A DNA stretch of 64,000 bases from Allorhodopirellula solitaria (GCF_007859855.1 NZ_SJPK01000003.1:317182-381181); one strand, 5' to 3'. Counted from the stretch's first letter, positions 33,699 through 43,518 are shown. A program made the numbers and translations. Notes: generated by a model from the sequence alone, not told the origin.

Positions 33699-36581
33699 AT
33701 GGCGCTCAATCACGTTTCGATGTCCCTGCTCAGTGTACTGCTCTACGATGCGGTATTTCTGTTGTTGTTGCTCGCGATCGTCCTGCTGCTCGCGTACACG
33801 AAACGGGCCGCCTTCGCGGTCATGAAACGCAACTTTGTCGGCTATTTCAGCAACCCGACCGGTTACGTTTTCCTGTGTATTTTCGTCTTCTTGACCTCGG
33901 TGGCGGCGTTTTGGCCGTATGAGTTCTTTAACTCCAACCTGGCAACGCTGGACCAGCTCAATTACTGGTTCCCGATGATCATGCTGGTCTTCATCCCAGC
34001 GATCACGATGAGTATCTGGGCAGAAGAAAAACGCCAGGGAACCGACGAGTTGCTGCTCACGCTGCCGGCGAGTGATTTTGACATCGTGATTGGAAAGTAC
34101 ATGGCAGCGGCGGCCATTTTCACCGCTTCGCTGCTATTTAGCCAGCTCAGCACGTTCACGACCCTGTCCATCTTGACCGAGGGATCGCTGGACATCGGTC
34201 TGATTTTCACGACCTACCTGGGTTATTGGTTCGTGGGTTTGACGATGATTGCGATCGGCATGATCGCGTCGTTTTTGACCGGCAACCTGACCGTCGGTTT
34301 CATTCTTGGTGCGTTGTTCAATGCTCCCCTGGCATTCGCATCGCTGGCCGATGCGGTCAGCCCGAGTCGCCGTTTTGCCGAGTGGGTTCAAAACAGCGGT
34401 ATCGCACGCCCTTTCGACGATTTTGGCCGCGGAGTGATCTCTTCCTCGTCGGTCATCTACTTTTTGTTGGTCGCTGCGGTGGCCCTGTACGTCTGCATGA
34501 TCTTGATCGGGCGGCGGCACTGGAGGGGCGGGAAAGACGGTAACCAGATGGCGTGGCACTATGTGCTTCGCGCGTTGTCGCTGGTCGTCTTCACGGTCGG
34601 CGCGGTGATGTTTTTCCGGACCCATGAGCTCGGCCGCACGGACATGACCGAGGGACGCGTCAGTTCGCTCGCACCAGCGACCAAGGACCTGATCCAGAAC
34701 TTGAACGACGATCGCCCGATCGTGATCGATGCGTTCATTAGCAATGAGGTACCTGAGCTCTACGCTCAAACCCGCTACGAATTGATCAACCTGCTCAAAG
34801 AATTCCGAGCCGAAGCGGCCAAGAAGAATCGGACGATCGAGGTCAATTTGCATGACGGCATCGATCTGTTCAGTGACGAAGCCACCCTCGCGGCCAAGCG
34901 GTTTGGCATCGAGCCGGTTACGCGCACCTTTCGCGAGAAAGGCGCCTACACGCAGAAACAGTTGATCCTGGGAGCCGCCTTCCGATCGGGGCTCGAGAAA
35001 GTCACTGTGCCGATTTTCGAATACGGAATCCCTGTCGAGTATGAGCTCGTTCGCTCGATCGATACCGTCGCCAGCGGTACCCGCAAACGGCTCGGGATCG
35101 TCAAGTCGGACGCCAATTTAATGGGCGGCGTGACGATGGCGGGCATGCAGATGCAGCGGATCGACAAACACCGCCTGATCGATGAGTTGGCGAAACAGTA
35201 CGAGGTCGAAGAAGTCGATTTGAGTGCCCCGGTTTCACCCGACATGTACGATGCCCTGTTCGTGGTCCAGCCCTCATCGCTGGGACCGGCAGAATTTGAT
35301 CGGCTCGTCACCGCGATTCAAGCAGGCGTGCCGACGGCAATTTTTGAAGATCCACGGCCGGTCGGAGCTTCGTACATCACCGCGACGGGCGACCCGAAAC
35401 AAGCCGGCGGCGGGTTCATGGGCATGGGCGGCGGTGGGCCGCAGCCCAAGGGCGATATTCGGCGATTGTGGGACCTTTTGGAGATCGAGGTTCCTGGAAC
35501 CGCGGCAGCCCAGGGTCTGTACACTCCGGATCTTGCCTGGCAGCAACACAATCCCTATCCGGCTCTCGAAGCCGCCAATGAACTATGGTTGTTCATCGAC
35601 GAAGCGATCGCGAAACAGTCGGGCGAATCGCTCAGTGACGAGAGCCCGATCACGGCAGGCCTGAAACAGGTCTTGGCGATTTTCGCTGGCGGCGTTCGCG
35701 CTAAAGCCAACAGCACGCTCAAACACACGCCCCTATTGAATACGGGAGCCGTGTCGGGCACGCTCGATGCGAATTCGACAGCACAGATCATGAACGGAGC
35801 CGCCACGTTGGCTCAAGAAATCCAAGGCCTTAACCCGAACATGCCGATCGCCATGGCCATCGAGGGCGGCGACGGTGCAGCGGCCGAAGAAGGTTCGGAC
35901 AACGAAACGCAATCCAATGCCAACAGGGGTATCAAAGTCGTCTACATCGCCGACTCCGATATCATCTTGCCTGAGTTCCTCGTCATTCGAGCCGACCCGA
36001 AGCAGATGGAATTGCGATTGCAGTTACAGAACGTCACCTTCGCGCTCAACGCGGTGGATTGGTTGACGGGCCAGACTGATTTCATCGATGTGCGAAGTCA
36101 CCAGATGAATTTTGCTAGCTTGAAAATGATCGATGCACGTCAAGAACAGGCTAATCAACAGGTCCGCAAACGCAGTCGTGAATTCCAGAAAGAGTTCGAC
36201 GAAGAGATCCGAGTTGCTCAAGAGAAAATCGATACGGAACTGCAGGCACTTCGTGAGGACGTCGAGAAGCTCGAAGAGGAACGCGAAGACGGCACCGTGC
36301 CGCAGAGCGTTCTGCAAGAGAAGCTGATCGCGTTCCAGATCAAGCAGGACAATCAACAACGCGTTCTCAACGTGCGTCGCAAGAGCATGGAGAACGAACG
36401 TGACCAAAAGATTGCTACCGTCCGCCGCGAAGCCGATCGGGATGTGACGGAAATTCAAAACCAAGTCAAGACGTTGGCGGTTGTGTTGCCGTGCATCCCC
36501 CCGTTGATCGTCGGCATCATGGTCTTTGCGTCTCGCCGATTGCGTGAACGTGAACACATCAGCAAGAGCCGCCTCAAGTAA
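33699..36581 (+). CDS. GldF-GldG-type fusion: ABC-2 permease with GldG domain
   Basis: The protein has 960 residues. The N-terminal 290 residues form an ABC-2 permease with about seven helices (LNYWFPMIMLVFIPAITM; EEKRQGTDELLLTLP). A further helix at about 287-303 opens the GldG-type aux domain (TRYELINLLKEFRAEA; GIPVEYELVRSIDTVASG). A long Glu/Lys coiled coil lies at about 810-925 and a final helix near 930-945. In Bacteroidetes, GldF and GldG are separate proteins; here they are one chain. It is followed by the DUF4340 gene. Confidence 0.9.
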   Translation: MALNHVSMSLLSVLLYDAVFLLLLLAIVLLLAYTKRAAFAVMKRNFVGYFSNPTGYVFLCIFVFLTSVAAFWPYEFFNSNLATLDQLNYWFPMIMLVFIPAITMSIWAEEKRQGTDELLLTLPASDFDIVIGKYMAAAAIFTASLLFSQLSTFTTLSILTEGSLDIGLIFTTYLGYWFVGLTMIAIGMIASFLTGNLTVGFILGALFNAPLAFASLADAVSPSRRFAEWVQNSGIARPFDDFGRGVISSSSVIYFLLVAAVALYVCMILIGRRHWRGGKDGNQMAWHYVLRALSLVVFTVGAVMFFRTHELGRTDMTEGRVSSLAPATKDLIQNLNDDRPIVIDAFISNEVPELYAQTRYELINLLKEFRAEAAKKNRTIEVNLHDGIDLFSDEATLAAKRFGIEPVTRTFREKGAYTQKQLILGAAFRSGLEKVTVPIFEYGIPVEYELVRSIDTVASGTRKRLGIVKSDANLMGGVTMAGMQMQRIDKHRLIDELAKQYEVEEVDLSAPVSPDMYDALFVVQPSSLGPAEFDRLVTAIQAGVPTAIFEDPRPVGASYITATGDPKQAGGGFMGMGGGGPQPKGDIRRLWDLLEIEVPGTAAAQGLYTPDLAWQQHNPYPALEAANELWLFIDEAIAKQSGESLSDESPITAGLKQVLAIFAGGVRAKANSTLKHTPLLNTGAVSGTLDANSTAQIMNGAATLAQEIQGLNPNMPIAMAIEGGDGAAAEEGSDNETQSNANRGIKVVYIADSDIILPEFLVIRADPKQMELRLQLQNVTFALNAVDWLTGQTDFIDVRSHQMNFASLKMIDARQEQANQQVRKRSREFQKEFDEEIRVAQEKIDTELQALREDVEKLEEEREDGTVPQSVLQEKLIAFQIKQDNQQRVLNVRRKSMENERDQKIATVRREADRDVTEIQNQVKTLAVVLPCIPPLIVGIMVFASRRLREREHISKSRLK

Positions 36582-36682
36582 GCATGCCGTGAGCGGTCGC
36601 CTCTAATGATGAATTTCATTAAACGACAGCCACCTGTTTTCTCCACTCCCCCAAACGCTTCCCTCTTAAAGACGATTTCAAA

Positions 36683-38926
36683 GTGAACGAAGGACAAAAA
36701 ACCGGACTTTTCTGTGTGATCGGCGCGGTCATGCTGGCCGTCGGTCTGTTCGTCTCGTGGCCCGCCTCGCAGCGTGACGAGACCTCCGTGGCCGCCGGCA
36801 AACCGCTGTTCCCCAACTTCAAAGATCCGTTGGCTGCCGCCAGTGTGAAGATCGTGTCGTTCGATGAGGCCCAGGGCCAAGTCGATACGTTCGAAGTGCG
36901 CAAAGACCGTGAGTCGGGAATGTGGACGATTCCGTCACGCAAAGGTTATCCCGCCGACGCCGTTGAGCAGATGAAGAACGCCGCCAATGCCTTGGTCGGC
37001 CTGGAAATCCTCGACGTCCAAACCAGTAACCCCGAAGATCATGTCGCCCTCGGTGTCGTCGAACCCAAACTCGAAATCCTCGAGGCCGGTGATATCGGGG
37101 TCGGTCGGCTGGTTACGTTCCGCGACGAATCTCAGAAAGACCTGGCTTCGCTGATTATCGGTGAACCGGTCAAGGACGAAGCGAGCCGCCGGTATGTGCG
37201 TAAACCCGGCCAAGATCCCGTCTACGTGGTCGAGCTCGAAGAGGGAGCCGTGTCGACCAAGTTTCAAACGTGGATCGAAAAAGATCTCCTGCAACTCAGT
37301 AGCATCGATATCAAATCCATGCAGATTGAGGACTACGCCGCTTCGATGAGCCCGCGTGGAGGCGTCGCGCTCGATCGTAACTACTCCGCCGAGTTGGCTG
37401 CCGACGGTACTCAGTGGCGTTTGGAGCAGTTGCTTGAGTATCCCTCCGATGAAGCGCTCGCCGAACCCGTCGAAGTCGCCGTGGGGCCTGACCAGGTCGT
37501 CAATCAAGAGAAAATCGACGACCTCAAGAATGCTCTCGATGAACTCGAAATCGTCGATGTGGTTCGCAAACCAGACGGCATGAGTGCTAATCTTCGCGCT
37601 GATAAATCTCTGATCTCTGATAACGAAGCGGTCAATTCATTGGCGACTCGCGGCTTCTTTCCCGTTCAAGCCGGGGCCAACGCCGAAGTCGAAGTCTTGT
37701 CCGCTAACGGTGAACTCGACGTCACGCTCACCGATGGTGTGCAGTACGTCCTCCGCTTCGGCAACGTGTTTGGCCTGGCCGATGAGGATTCCGGTGGCGA
37801 AGACGAAGAGTCGTCTGAGACAGCTGTGAATCGTTATATGCTCGTCACCGCTCGCGTTGATGAGTCACAGTTCCCTGCACCCGATCTGCTCGTTGTCCCC
37901 CAGTCGATTGAAGAGCTCGCTGCCATGCTCGGTGAATCAGCTGAAAAAGAGGAGGCCCCGCCAGCCGAGGAGCCTCAGAGCGAGACGATGCCAGCGGACG
38001 GGGAATCGACGCCAGCCGAAGAATCAACTCCGGCCGACTCCGACAGCGAAGAATCGACTGCGGCTGACGATGCTGAAATGACGCAAGACGCAGCAGACGA
38101 ATCCACTCCCCCCGCTGAGCAATCGAGCGAGGAAACGTCCGAAGAGCCGACCGAGGAGGCACCTGCGGAGGAGGAGGAAAGCCCTGCGGACTCAGAAGCT
38201 GCCGAGATGGAAGAACAGCCCGCTGAAACGGAAGAAACTGACTCGGGAGACGAGCCAGCACCGGCCGACGAGGAGCCAGCGGAAGCGGCCGGCGAGGAAG
38301 AACCAGCCATGCAGGACCAGCCCGCCTCCGAAGCAGACGCTGAGGAAGACGCCGCCTCCGACGAGCAACCCGCCGAAGATCAACCTGCCAAAGAAGAAAC
38401 TCCGGTGACCGAGGAAATCGAGGTCGACGGTAGTGGCGAGGCCACGGGCGAAGGGCAAGGCCAAGCCCAAGACGATGCTTCGCCGGAGCCTGCTGATGAA
38501 TCCGGTGACTCAGCGGCTTCGAGCCCTGCCACGGAAACTCCCGCCGATGCGGAAGCTCCCGCCAATACGGAAGCTCCTGCGGATGCGGAAGCTGAATCCG
38601 GTGAGATCACTTTTGCTGACTTGACGGAGGAAGAGCAGTTCGAGCGACTCGAGGCCGAACAGGAGAAGATTCTCAAAGCGAATACGCGTCTGCTCGACGC
38701 CCGCAAGGATCGGCTCAACGCCGCCGCGCGCCGGGTGAGTGACCTGAACGCCCGCTTTGCGGATTGGTATTACGTGATTCCTGAGCAAACCTACCGGAAA
38801 CTGCGAATCAATCGCGACGAGTTGTTGACCAGCCCAGAAGCGGCTGCAGCAGCGGCCCAGCCTGCAGCTCCCGGCGGCCCCAGCATGCCATTCCAAATCC
38901 CCGGCGGTCTCACAGCACCTCGCTGA
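36683..38926 (+). CDS. DUF4340 protein with long acidic linker
   Basis: The protein has 747 residues from GTG 36683. An N-terminal membrane helix (about 8-27, GLFCVIGAVMLAVGLFVSW) is followed by two DUF4340-type repeats (about 40-430) with VKDEASRRYVRKPGQDPVYV. A 200-residue stretch at about 420-640 is almost only Glu, Ala, Pro, Ser and Asp and is likely disordered. The C-terminal 100 residues are helical with YYVIPEQTYRKLRINRDEL. It closes the Gld-like cluster and probably acts outside the inner membrane with the GldG part. Confidence 0.85.
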   Translation: MNEGQKTGLFCVIGAVMLAVGLFVSWPASQRDETSVAAGKPLFPNFKDPLAAASVKIVSFDEAQGQVDTFEVRKDRESGMWTIPSRKGYPADAVEQMKNAANALVGLEILDVQTSNPEDHVALGVVEPKLEILEAGDIGVGRLVTFRDESQKDLASLIIGEPVKDEASRRYVRKPGQDPVYVVELEEGAVSTKFQTWIEKDLLQLSSIDIKSMQIEDYAASMSPRGGVALDRNYSAELAADGTQWRLEQLLEYPSDEALAEPVEVAVGPDQVVNQEKIDDLKNALDELEIVDVVRKPDGMSANLRADKSLISDNEAVNSLATRGFFPVQAGANAEVEVLSANGELDVTLTDGVQYVLRFGNVFGLADEDSGGEDEESSETAVNRYMLVTARVDESQFPAPDLLVVPQSIEELAAMLGESAEKEEAPPAEEPQSETMPADGESTPAEESTPADSDSEESTAADDAEMTQDAADESTPPAEQSSEETSEEPTEEAPAEEEESPADSEAAEMEEQPAETEETDSGDEPAPADEEPAEAAGEEEPAMQDQPASEADAEEDAASDEQPAEDQPAKEETPVTEEIEVDGSGEATGEGQGQAQDDASPEPADESGDSAASSPATETPADAEAPANTEAPADAEAESGEITFADLTEEEQFERLEAEQEKILKANTRLLDARKDRLNAAARRVSDLNARFADWYYVIPEQTYRKLRINRDELLTSPEAAAAAAQPAAPGGPSMPFQIPGGLTAPR

Positions 38927-38961
38927 GCCGGGGGGGATAGCGCTGGCAAGGCGTTCTCAGG

Positions 38962-41124
38962 TCAGAACTTTCGTGTGACGGCGATGCGTTTGCGGTCCAG
39001 GTCGACTTCGAGCACTTTCACTTTAACGACGTCACCGACCGAAACGATGTCGTTGGGGTCTTTGACAAAGGTGTTGGCGAGCTGCGAGATGTGGATCAGC
39101 CCATCCTGGTGAACACCGAGGTCGATGAAGGCACCGAAGTGGGTGACGTTGGTGATCACGCCTTCGAGCACCATTCCGACAGCAAGGTCCTCCATCGAGT
39201 TAACCGACTCGTCAAAGTGGGCGACCTTGAACTCGCTCCGCGGATCGCGTCCGGGTTTGCCCAGTTCGGCGATTATGTCGCGGACGGTGGGCAGACCAAA
39301 TTGCTCATCGACGAACTGTTCCGGCTTGAGTTTTTGGCTGAGTGTCGCGTTGCCGACGAGTGCATTGGGATCTGCGGTCAGCGTGGCTGCCATACGGCTG
39401 ACGACGGGGTAGCTTTCTGGGTGGACGGCAGAATTGTCCAGCGGCTCGTCTCCGCCGCGGATCCGCAAGAATCCAGCGGCCTGCTCAAACGCTTTCTTGC
39501 CCAGCTTGGGTACCTTGGTCAATTGCCGGCGGCTGTTAAAACGGCCATTGGTGTCTCGAAACGCCACGATATTCTCGGCGAGCTTGGGGCCGATGCCTGC
39601 GACATGCGACAGCAGCGGGACGCTGGCCATGTTCAGATCCACGCCGACGCGATTGACGCAGGTCTCGACCGTGCGATCGAGACATTTGCGCAGTTGCGTT
39701 TGATTGACATCGTGTTGGTACTGACCAACGCCGATCGATTTCGGGTCCGTTTTGACGAGCTCGGCGAGCGGATCTTGCAGTCGGCGAGCGATACTGATCG
39801 CTCCCCGCACGGTGATATCAAGGTCGGGAAACTCCTTGCCCGCCAATTCGCTGGCCGAATAGATCGATGCCCCCGATTCGCTGACCATCACTTTGGTCAC
39901 GTCGAGTTTGTGTTCGCTGATGAGGTTACCGACGAAGGCGTCCGTCTCGCGTGAGGCGGTACCGTTGCCAATCGCGATCAATTCGACGCCGTGTTTTTCG
40001 ATCAGTCCGAGCAGCGTTTTGCCTGCTCGTTCCAAATCGCTTTTCGGCGGTGTGGGATAGATCGTGGTGTTGGCCAGGAATTTCCCTGTTCCGTCGACTA
40101 CGGCGATCTTGCAGCCGGTGCGAAAGCCCGGATCGATACCGATCGTCACCCGCGGTCCGGCTGGGGCGGCCATCAGCAATTCGTGGAGGTTCTTGCCGAA
40201 GACTTGGATGGCTTCCTGATCGGCTCGCTCCTTGAGGATCTGCAGCACAGACGATTGGGTTGCCGGTTGCAGGTGCCGCTGGAAACATTCTTCGGCTGCG
40301 GTGTTCAGTTCTCGATGGAACGCAAAGGAAGGGTTCTTGATGAAGGTTGACTTCAGGTGCGAGATCGCGCGGTCATCCTCCATCGCCAGCCCCACGCGCA
40401 GCACGCCTTCGGATTCACCACGCAGCATAGCGAGTAAGCGATGGCCGGGAATCCGAGCGGCCGATTCATGGCGATCGAGATACTGCTCGAACTTCGCGGC
40501 TTCCTCTTTCTTACCACGTTTGACATGGGAGGTGATCTGGCCAAACTTCATGCCCTTTTCCAACATCCACTCTCGCATCGGGGCGTCCTCGCTCCACTGC
40601 TCAGCGATGATATCGATTGCTCCCCCGATAGCCGATTCCTCATCAGGTACGTCTGCATCGGTGTTGACGAAGGATGCAAGGACGTCAGATTTCGAGCGGT
40701 CGAGTCGGTTTTGTTGAATCAACAGGTCAGCGAGCGGCTGCAGGCCTCGTTCACGGGCGATCGTTGCGCGAGTCCGCCGCTTGGGTTTGAAGGGCAAGTA
40801 GATCGCTTCGAGCGTCCGCAGGTCCTGGCAGGCTTCGATTTTCGCGCGTAAGGCGTCCGTCAATTGCCCTTGGCCATCAATTGTTTTCAGTACCGTTTGC
40901 TTGCGAGCGGCCAATGCATTGGCCTTTTCCAGGGCGTCTTCGATCGTGCGGAGGGCGACTTCATCGAGACCGCCGGTGACCTCTTTACGATACCGGGCGA
41001 TGAACGGGATCGTGTTCCCGGCGGCGAGCAGTTCGACGACGGAGGTGACCTGGTCGAGCGGCAAGGCGAGTTCGCGGGCGATGGATTCGGTGATGATCGG
41101 ATCGGTGACGGAAGAGTTGGCCAT
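38962..41124 (-). CDS. tex: Tex family transcription accessory protein
   Basis: The protein has 720 residues from ATG 41124; a longer frame to 41220 runs through the end of the upstream gene and is unlikely. The N-terminal Tex region (NTIPFIARYRKEVTGGLDE), a YqgF-like nuclease fold (TIGIDPGFRTGCKIAVVDGTG), helix-hairpin-helix motifs (NRVGVDLNMASVPLLSHVAG) and a C-terminal S1 RNA-binding domain (GMVLEGVITNVTHFGAFIDLGVHQDG) are in the usual order. Tex binds RNA and acts in transcription and stress tolerance. It starts 10 bases after the stop of the M41-like peptidase. Confidence 0.95.
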   Translation of the reverse strand: MANSSVTDPIITESIARELALPLDQVTSVVELLAAGNTIPFIARYRKEVTGGLDEVALRTIEDALEKANALAARKQTVLKTIDGQGQLTDALRAKIEACQDLRTLEAIYLPFKPKRRTRATIARERGLQPLADLLIQQNRLDRSKSDVLASFVNTDADVPDEESAIGGAIDIIAEQWSEDAPMREWMLEKGMKFGQITSHVKRGKKEEAAKFEQYLDRHESAARIPGHRLLAMLRGESEGVLRVGLAMEDDRAISHLKSTFIKNPSFAFHRELNTAAEECFQRHLQPATQSSVLQILKERADQEAIQVFGKNLHELLMAAPAGPRVTIGIDPGFRTGCKIAVVDGTGKFLANTTIYPTPPKSDLERAGKTLLGLIEKHGVELIAIGNGTASRETDAFVGNLISEHKLDVTKVMVSESGASIYSASELAGKEFPDLDITVRGAISIARRLQDPLAELVKTDPKSIGVGQYQHDVNQTQLRKCLDRTVETCVNRVGVDLNMASVPLLSHVAGIGPKLAENIVAFRDTNGRFNSRRQLTKVPKLGKKAFEQAAGFLRIRGGDEPLDNSAVHPESYPVVSRMAATLTADPNALVGNATLSQKLKPEQFVDEQFGLPTVRDIIAELGKPGRDPRSEFKVAHFDESVNSMEDLAVGMVLEGVITNVTHFGAFIDLGVHQDGLIHISQLANTFVKDPNDIVSVGDVVKVKVLEVDLDRKRIAVTRKF

Positions 41125-41134
41125 GGATGGATCG

Positions 41135-41668
41135 TTAGGAATGTTGTTGTTGGGCTTGATGAAAATGATGGCGAACGGCACGCCCGCTGATCGTGGTTTT
41201 TTCCAGGAGCTCGTCGGCAATGATGGTCATGGCGGCAACGTGAGCGTCGTCGCTGAGGATGTGCTCTGTTTTCGCGAGCATCCGTCGCCGCAGCGTGACG
41301 TGTTGGCGCGACGAAGCCGCCCGGGTACATAGCAAATTCGCGACATCCTTTAAATCGCGATCCGCACCTCGATGGCAGTACTGGCCCGTGAACCTGGCCT
41401 CGGCGACCATTCCCGCTAACAGGATCAGGACGTCGTCTTCGAGTTGGTCGTTGGCGCCCTTGGTGCGGCCTTTTTTGATCTCGCAATGCCCCAACCGTGT
41501 GCCACCAAAGGCCTGTTTTCCCGGCGCGATCGTGACCTTGTGGATTTGCCGGCCCAAGGAAACGGCCATCACCGCGTGCCCTGCCTCGTGATAGGCGGTA
41601 GCCGTCCGTGAGGGGGTGTCCCCCTCGTCAGGCTTGGCAGGCGAACTATTTGAATCAGGAGTGTTCAT
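41135..41668 (-). CDS. Stand-alone M41 (FtsH-like) peptidase domain protein
   Basis: The protein has 177 residues from ATG 41668. The zinc motif HEAGH is at 27-31 in TATAYHEAGHAVMAVSLG, as in the FtsH peptidase domain, and GADRDLKDVANLL provides a possible third metal ligand. There is no AAA ATPase part and no clear membrane helix, unlike FtsH (about 600 residues). It ends 10 bases before tex, so the two are likely one transcript. It could be an ATP-independent peptidase or could work with another ATPase. Confidence 0.8.
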   Translation of the reverse strand: MNTPDSNSSPAKPDEGDTPSRTATAYHEAGHAVMAVSLGRQIHKVTIAPGKQAFGGTRLGHCEIKKGRTKGANDQLEDDVLILLAGMVAEARFTGQYCHRGADRDLKDVANLLCTRAASSRQHVTLRRRMLAKTEHILSDDAHVAAMTIIADELLEKTTISGRAVRHHFHQAQQQHS

Positions 41669-41950
41669 TATCTTGGTATAACCGAATCGCCGCCGAATAC
41701 CCATATCACCATTGCCGAGCCAACATCGAATAAATCGACACCTCGTCGCGCCAGCGGCACCACCGCTTGCCAAGCGACATCCTAAGAACGGCCCGCCGTC
41801 GTCGAACGAGATGGAAAGAACCATCGCTCGCAGCGCCCGATTTCCCCCGCGATTCCGCCTGAAAGCCTATACTCAAAAATTTGGCATCATTGGGCGTGGA
41901 TGCCACATCATCGCATCGCCTGATCAACACTTTTTTCCCGAGGTTCGCCC

Positions 41951-42733
41951 GTGACCATTTTGCTGCTCGCCGACGGCGTCTCCTGGTTGGAATCATTGCT
42001 CGAACATCTGTTCGTCGGCCCGGTGTGGCCCGCCAGCATCCTCGCGGCGGTCGTGCTGGCGCTCGTCCTCATTTCGCTGCTCGGAGCGTTTTCACCAGAC
42101 TTTGGTTTGGGGGGACCGGATCTCGACGCGGGTGTGGATCTGGATGCCGGCGTGGACATCGATCCAGGAGTGGACGTTGACGCAGGCGTCCCCGTGGACG
42201 CTGGCGGCGAGATGGGGACCGGGGTCGATGGGCATGGACACCACGTCTCCGGCGACCTGTTGGGCGGGTTGACTGCGGCGACGATGCGGGCCGTTCATCT
42301 CGACAGAGTCCCACTGATGGTGTGGCTGGCTGTGTTCGCGTTGTTCTTCTGGGTGCTCAGTTTCGTGTTGTGGTTCGAGTTTGACGTGCGGCATTATCGG
42401 CCCACGCTTTGGACCAGTCTCTTATTGACGATTCGCAACGGTGTCATTGCGGTGGTGTTAACCCGCTTCACGACGGCGCCGCTCCACCGGCTGCTGATCC
42501 CACCAACCCATCTGCACCGCACCGCGTTGGTGGGCGGCACAGCGGTGGTCGAAACCAGCACCGTCGACGATACCTTTGGCCGCGCTCGCTACGCCACCAA
42601 TGCAGCCCCGTTGCTGATCGATATCCGCACCTCTGGCCAGCCGATCGCAAAAGGATCACGTATCCGTATCCTCCGCTACGACGCCGCTGAAAATGTGTAC
42701 TACGTCGAGGCGGATGAAGCAGCAAGTCCGTGA
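41951..42733 (+). CDS. YqiJ-like membrane protein with OB-fold and aspartate repeats
   Basis: The protein has 260 residues from GTG 41951, with GAGG upstream. The first helix is at about 19-44. A tandem repeat of six residues (DLDAGV, DLDAGV, DIDPGV, DVDAGV, PVDAGG) fills about 57-86. Two more helices lie at about 120-140 and 150-172, and the C-terminal 80 residues match the OB-fold end of YqiJ/NfeD-type proteins (HRTALVGGTAVVE). YqiJ is normally paired with the flotillin YqiK, which is not seen nearby. The role is inferred to be membrane organisation. Confidence 0.75.
   Translation: MTILLLADGVSWLESLLEHLFVGPVWPASILAAVVLALVLISLLGAFSPDFGLGGPDLDAGVDLDAGVDIDPGVDVDAGVPVDAGGEMGTGVDGHGHHVSGDLLGGLTAATMRAVHLDRVPLMVWLAVFALFFWVLSFVLWFEFDVRHYRPTLWTSLLLTIRNGVIAVVLTRFTTAPLHRLLIPPTHLHRTALVGGTAVVETSTVDDTFGRARYATNAAPLLIDIRTSGQPIAKGSRIRILRYDAAENVYYVEADEAASP
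42119..42208 (+). repeat. Five 18-base coding repeats (Asp-x-Asp-Ala-Gly-Val)
   Basis: Five imperfect 18-base units in the YqiJ-like gene encode six residues each with alternating acidic residues. The codons vary between units (gat/gac, gcg/gcc/gca), so this is kept at protein level rather than being a fresh duplication. Confidence 0.7.
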
Positions 42734-43032
42734 ACGCCGATCAAGAGGCTCACTGCCATTTTGTTTTGCTCGCGTTTGCTCGCTCGTGTGCGTGGCATAC
42801 GCCGAAGTGACGTTTGAAGTGAGAATGCCTCGCCGCTCACTAAATCAACACGCCGGTCAGCGAGGAAAAAGCAGTGTTTTGCGTGGCGAACAAGTAATCC
42901 TCGCTGACGCGTCGGGTTACCAAGACCGCTTCACGGTCGAAAGTAGATGGCGTTGGCCTGACGGCACTCGGCTCATTAGTGCGGGGGCCGGTAGCGATTG
43001 TTTTGGCTGGCTGCTTGAATAAACATGCGATG
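42734..43032. other. Non-coding gap with planctomycete-type repeat text
   Basis: This gap between convergent genes shows no convincing coding frame. It contains CCTCGCTGACGCGTCGGGTT at about 42897-42916, which looks like a dispersed intergenic repeat, and short inverted stretches. No terminator with a T-tract is clear. Confidence 0.4.
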
Positions 43033-43518
43033 CTACGTGTTCGCTTGGCCCTTGATCGTGCGCTGAGCGACCTTCCAGGCTTCGACGAGGTGATCGGCGT
43101 ACTGATCGGGTGACAGCAGAACGGCTGCGGCATCGAGATCCGCTTCGATCTCGATCAGCCAGGCGGCGTCGTATGGATCGGCGTTGATCAGCGATGGGTC
43201 ACTGAGTACGTCGTCATTGATCGCCGTGAGCGTTCCGGCCAGGGGTGTGAAGAGGTCGCTCTCGGCCTTCTTGCTCTCGATCGATCCGATCAACATCCGC
43301 GGAGTGAGCGTGGCGGGCGGGTCGATGGTCCAATCGAGGAAATAGACGTCTTGCAGCAGACGCACGGCGTAGGCGGTCAAGCCGAATCGGTAACGCGTCA
43401 GGCCTGCGTTCTCCGGCGCGGGCATTGGTAACGCCCACATGTGGTTCTTTGCGTATCGATAACTCGCGGGGAACTCGGCCTCGAAGTCACCCATGGCGAA
43501 GGTAAACGAATCAGCCAT
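43033..43518 (-). CDS. Glycine cleavage H-like (lipoyl-domain) protein
   Basis: The protein has 161 residues from ATG 43518, overlapping the thiL stop by eight bases. The lipoyl site reads SIESKKAESDLFTP, with K84 at the place of the lipoylated Lys in GcvH (ESVKAASD). The flanks are of H-protein type (HMWALPMP; GLTAYAVRLLQDVYFLDW) but diverged, and the protein is longer than bacterial GcvH (about 130). No P- or T-protein genes are near. It may be a lipoyl carrier for another system. Confidence 0.78.
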   Translation of the reverse strand: MADSFTFAMGDFEAEFPASYRYAKNHMWALPMPAPENAGLTRYRFGLTAYAVRLLQDVYFLDWTIDPPATLTPRMLIGSIESKKAESDLFTPLAGTLTAINDDVLSDPSLINADPYDAAWLIEIEADLDAAAVLLSPDQYADHLVEAWKVAQRTIKGQANT

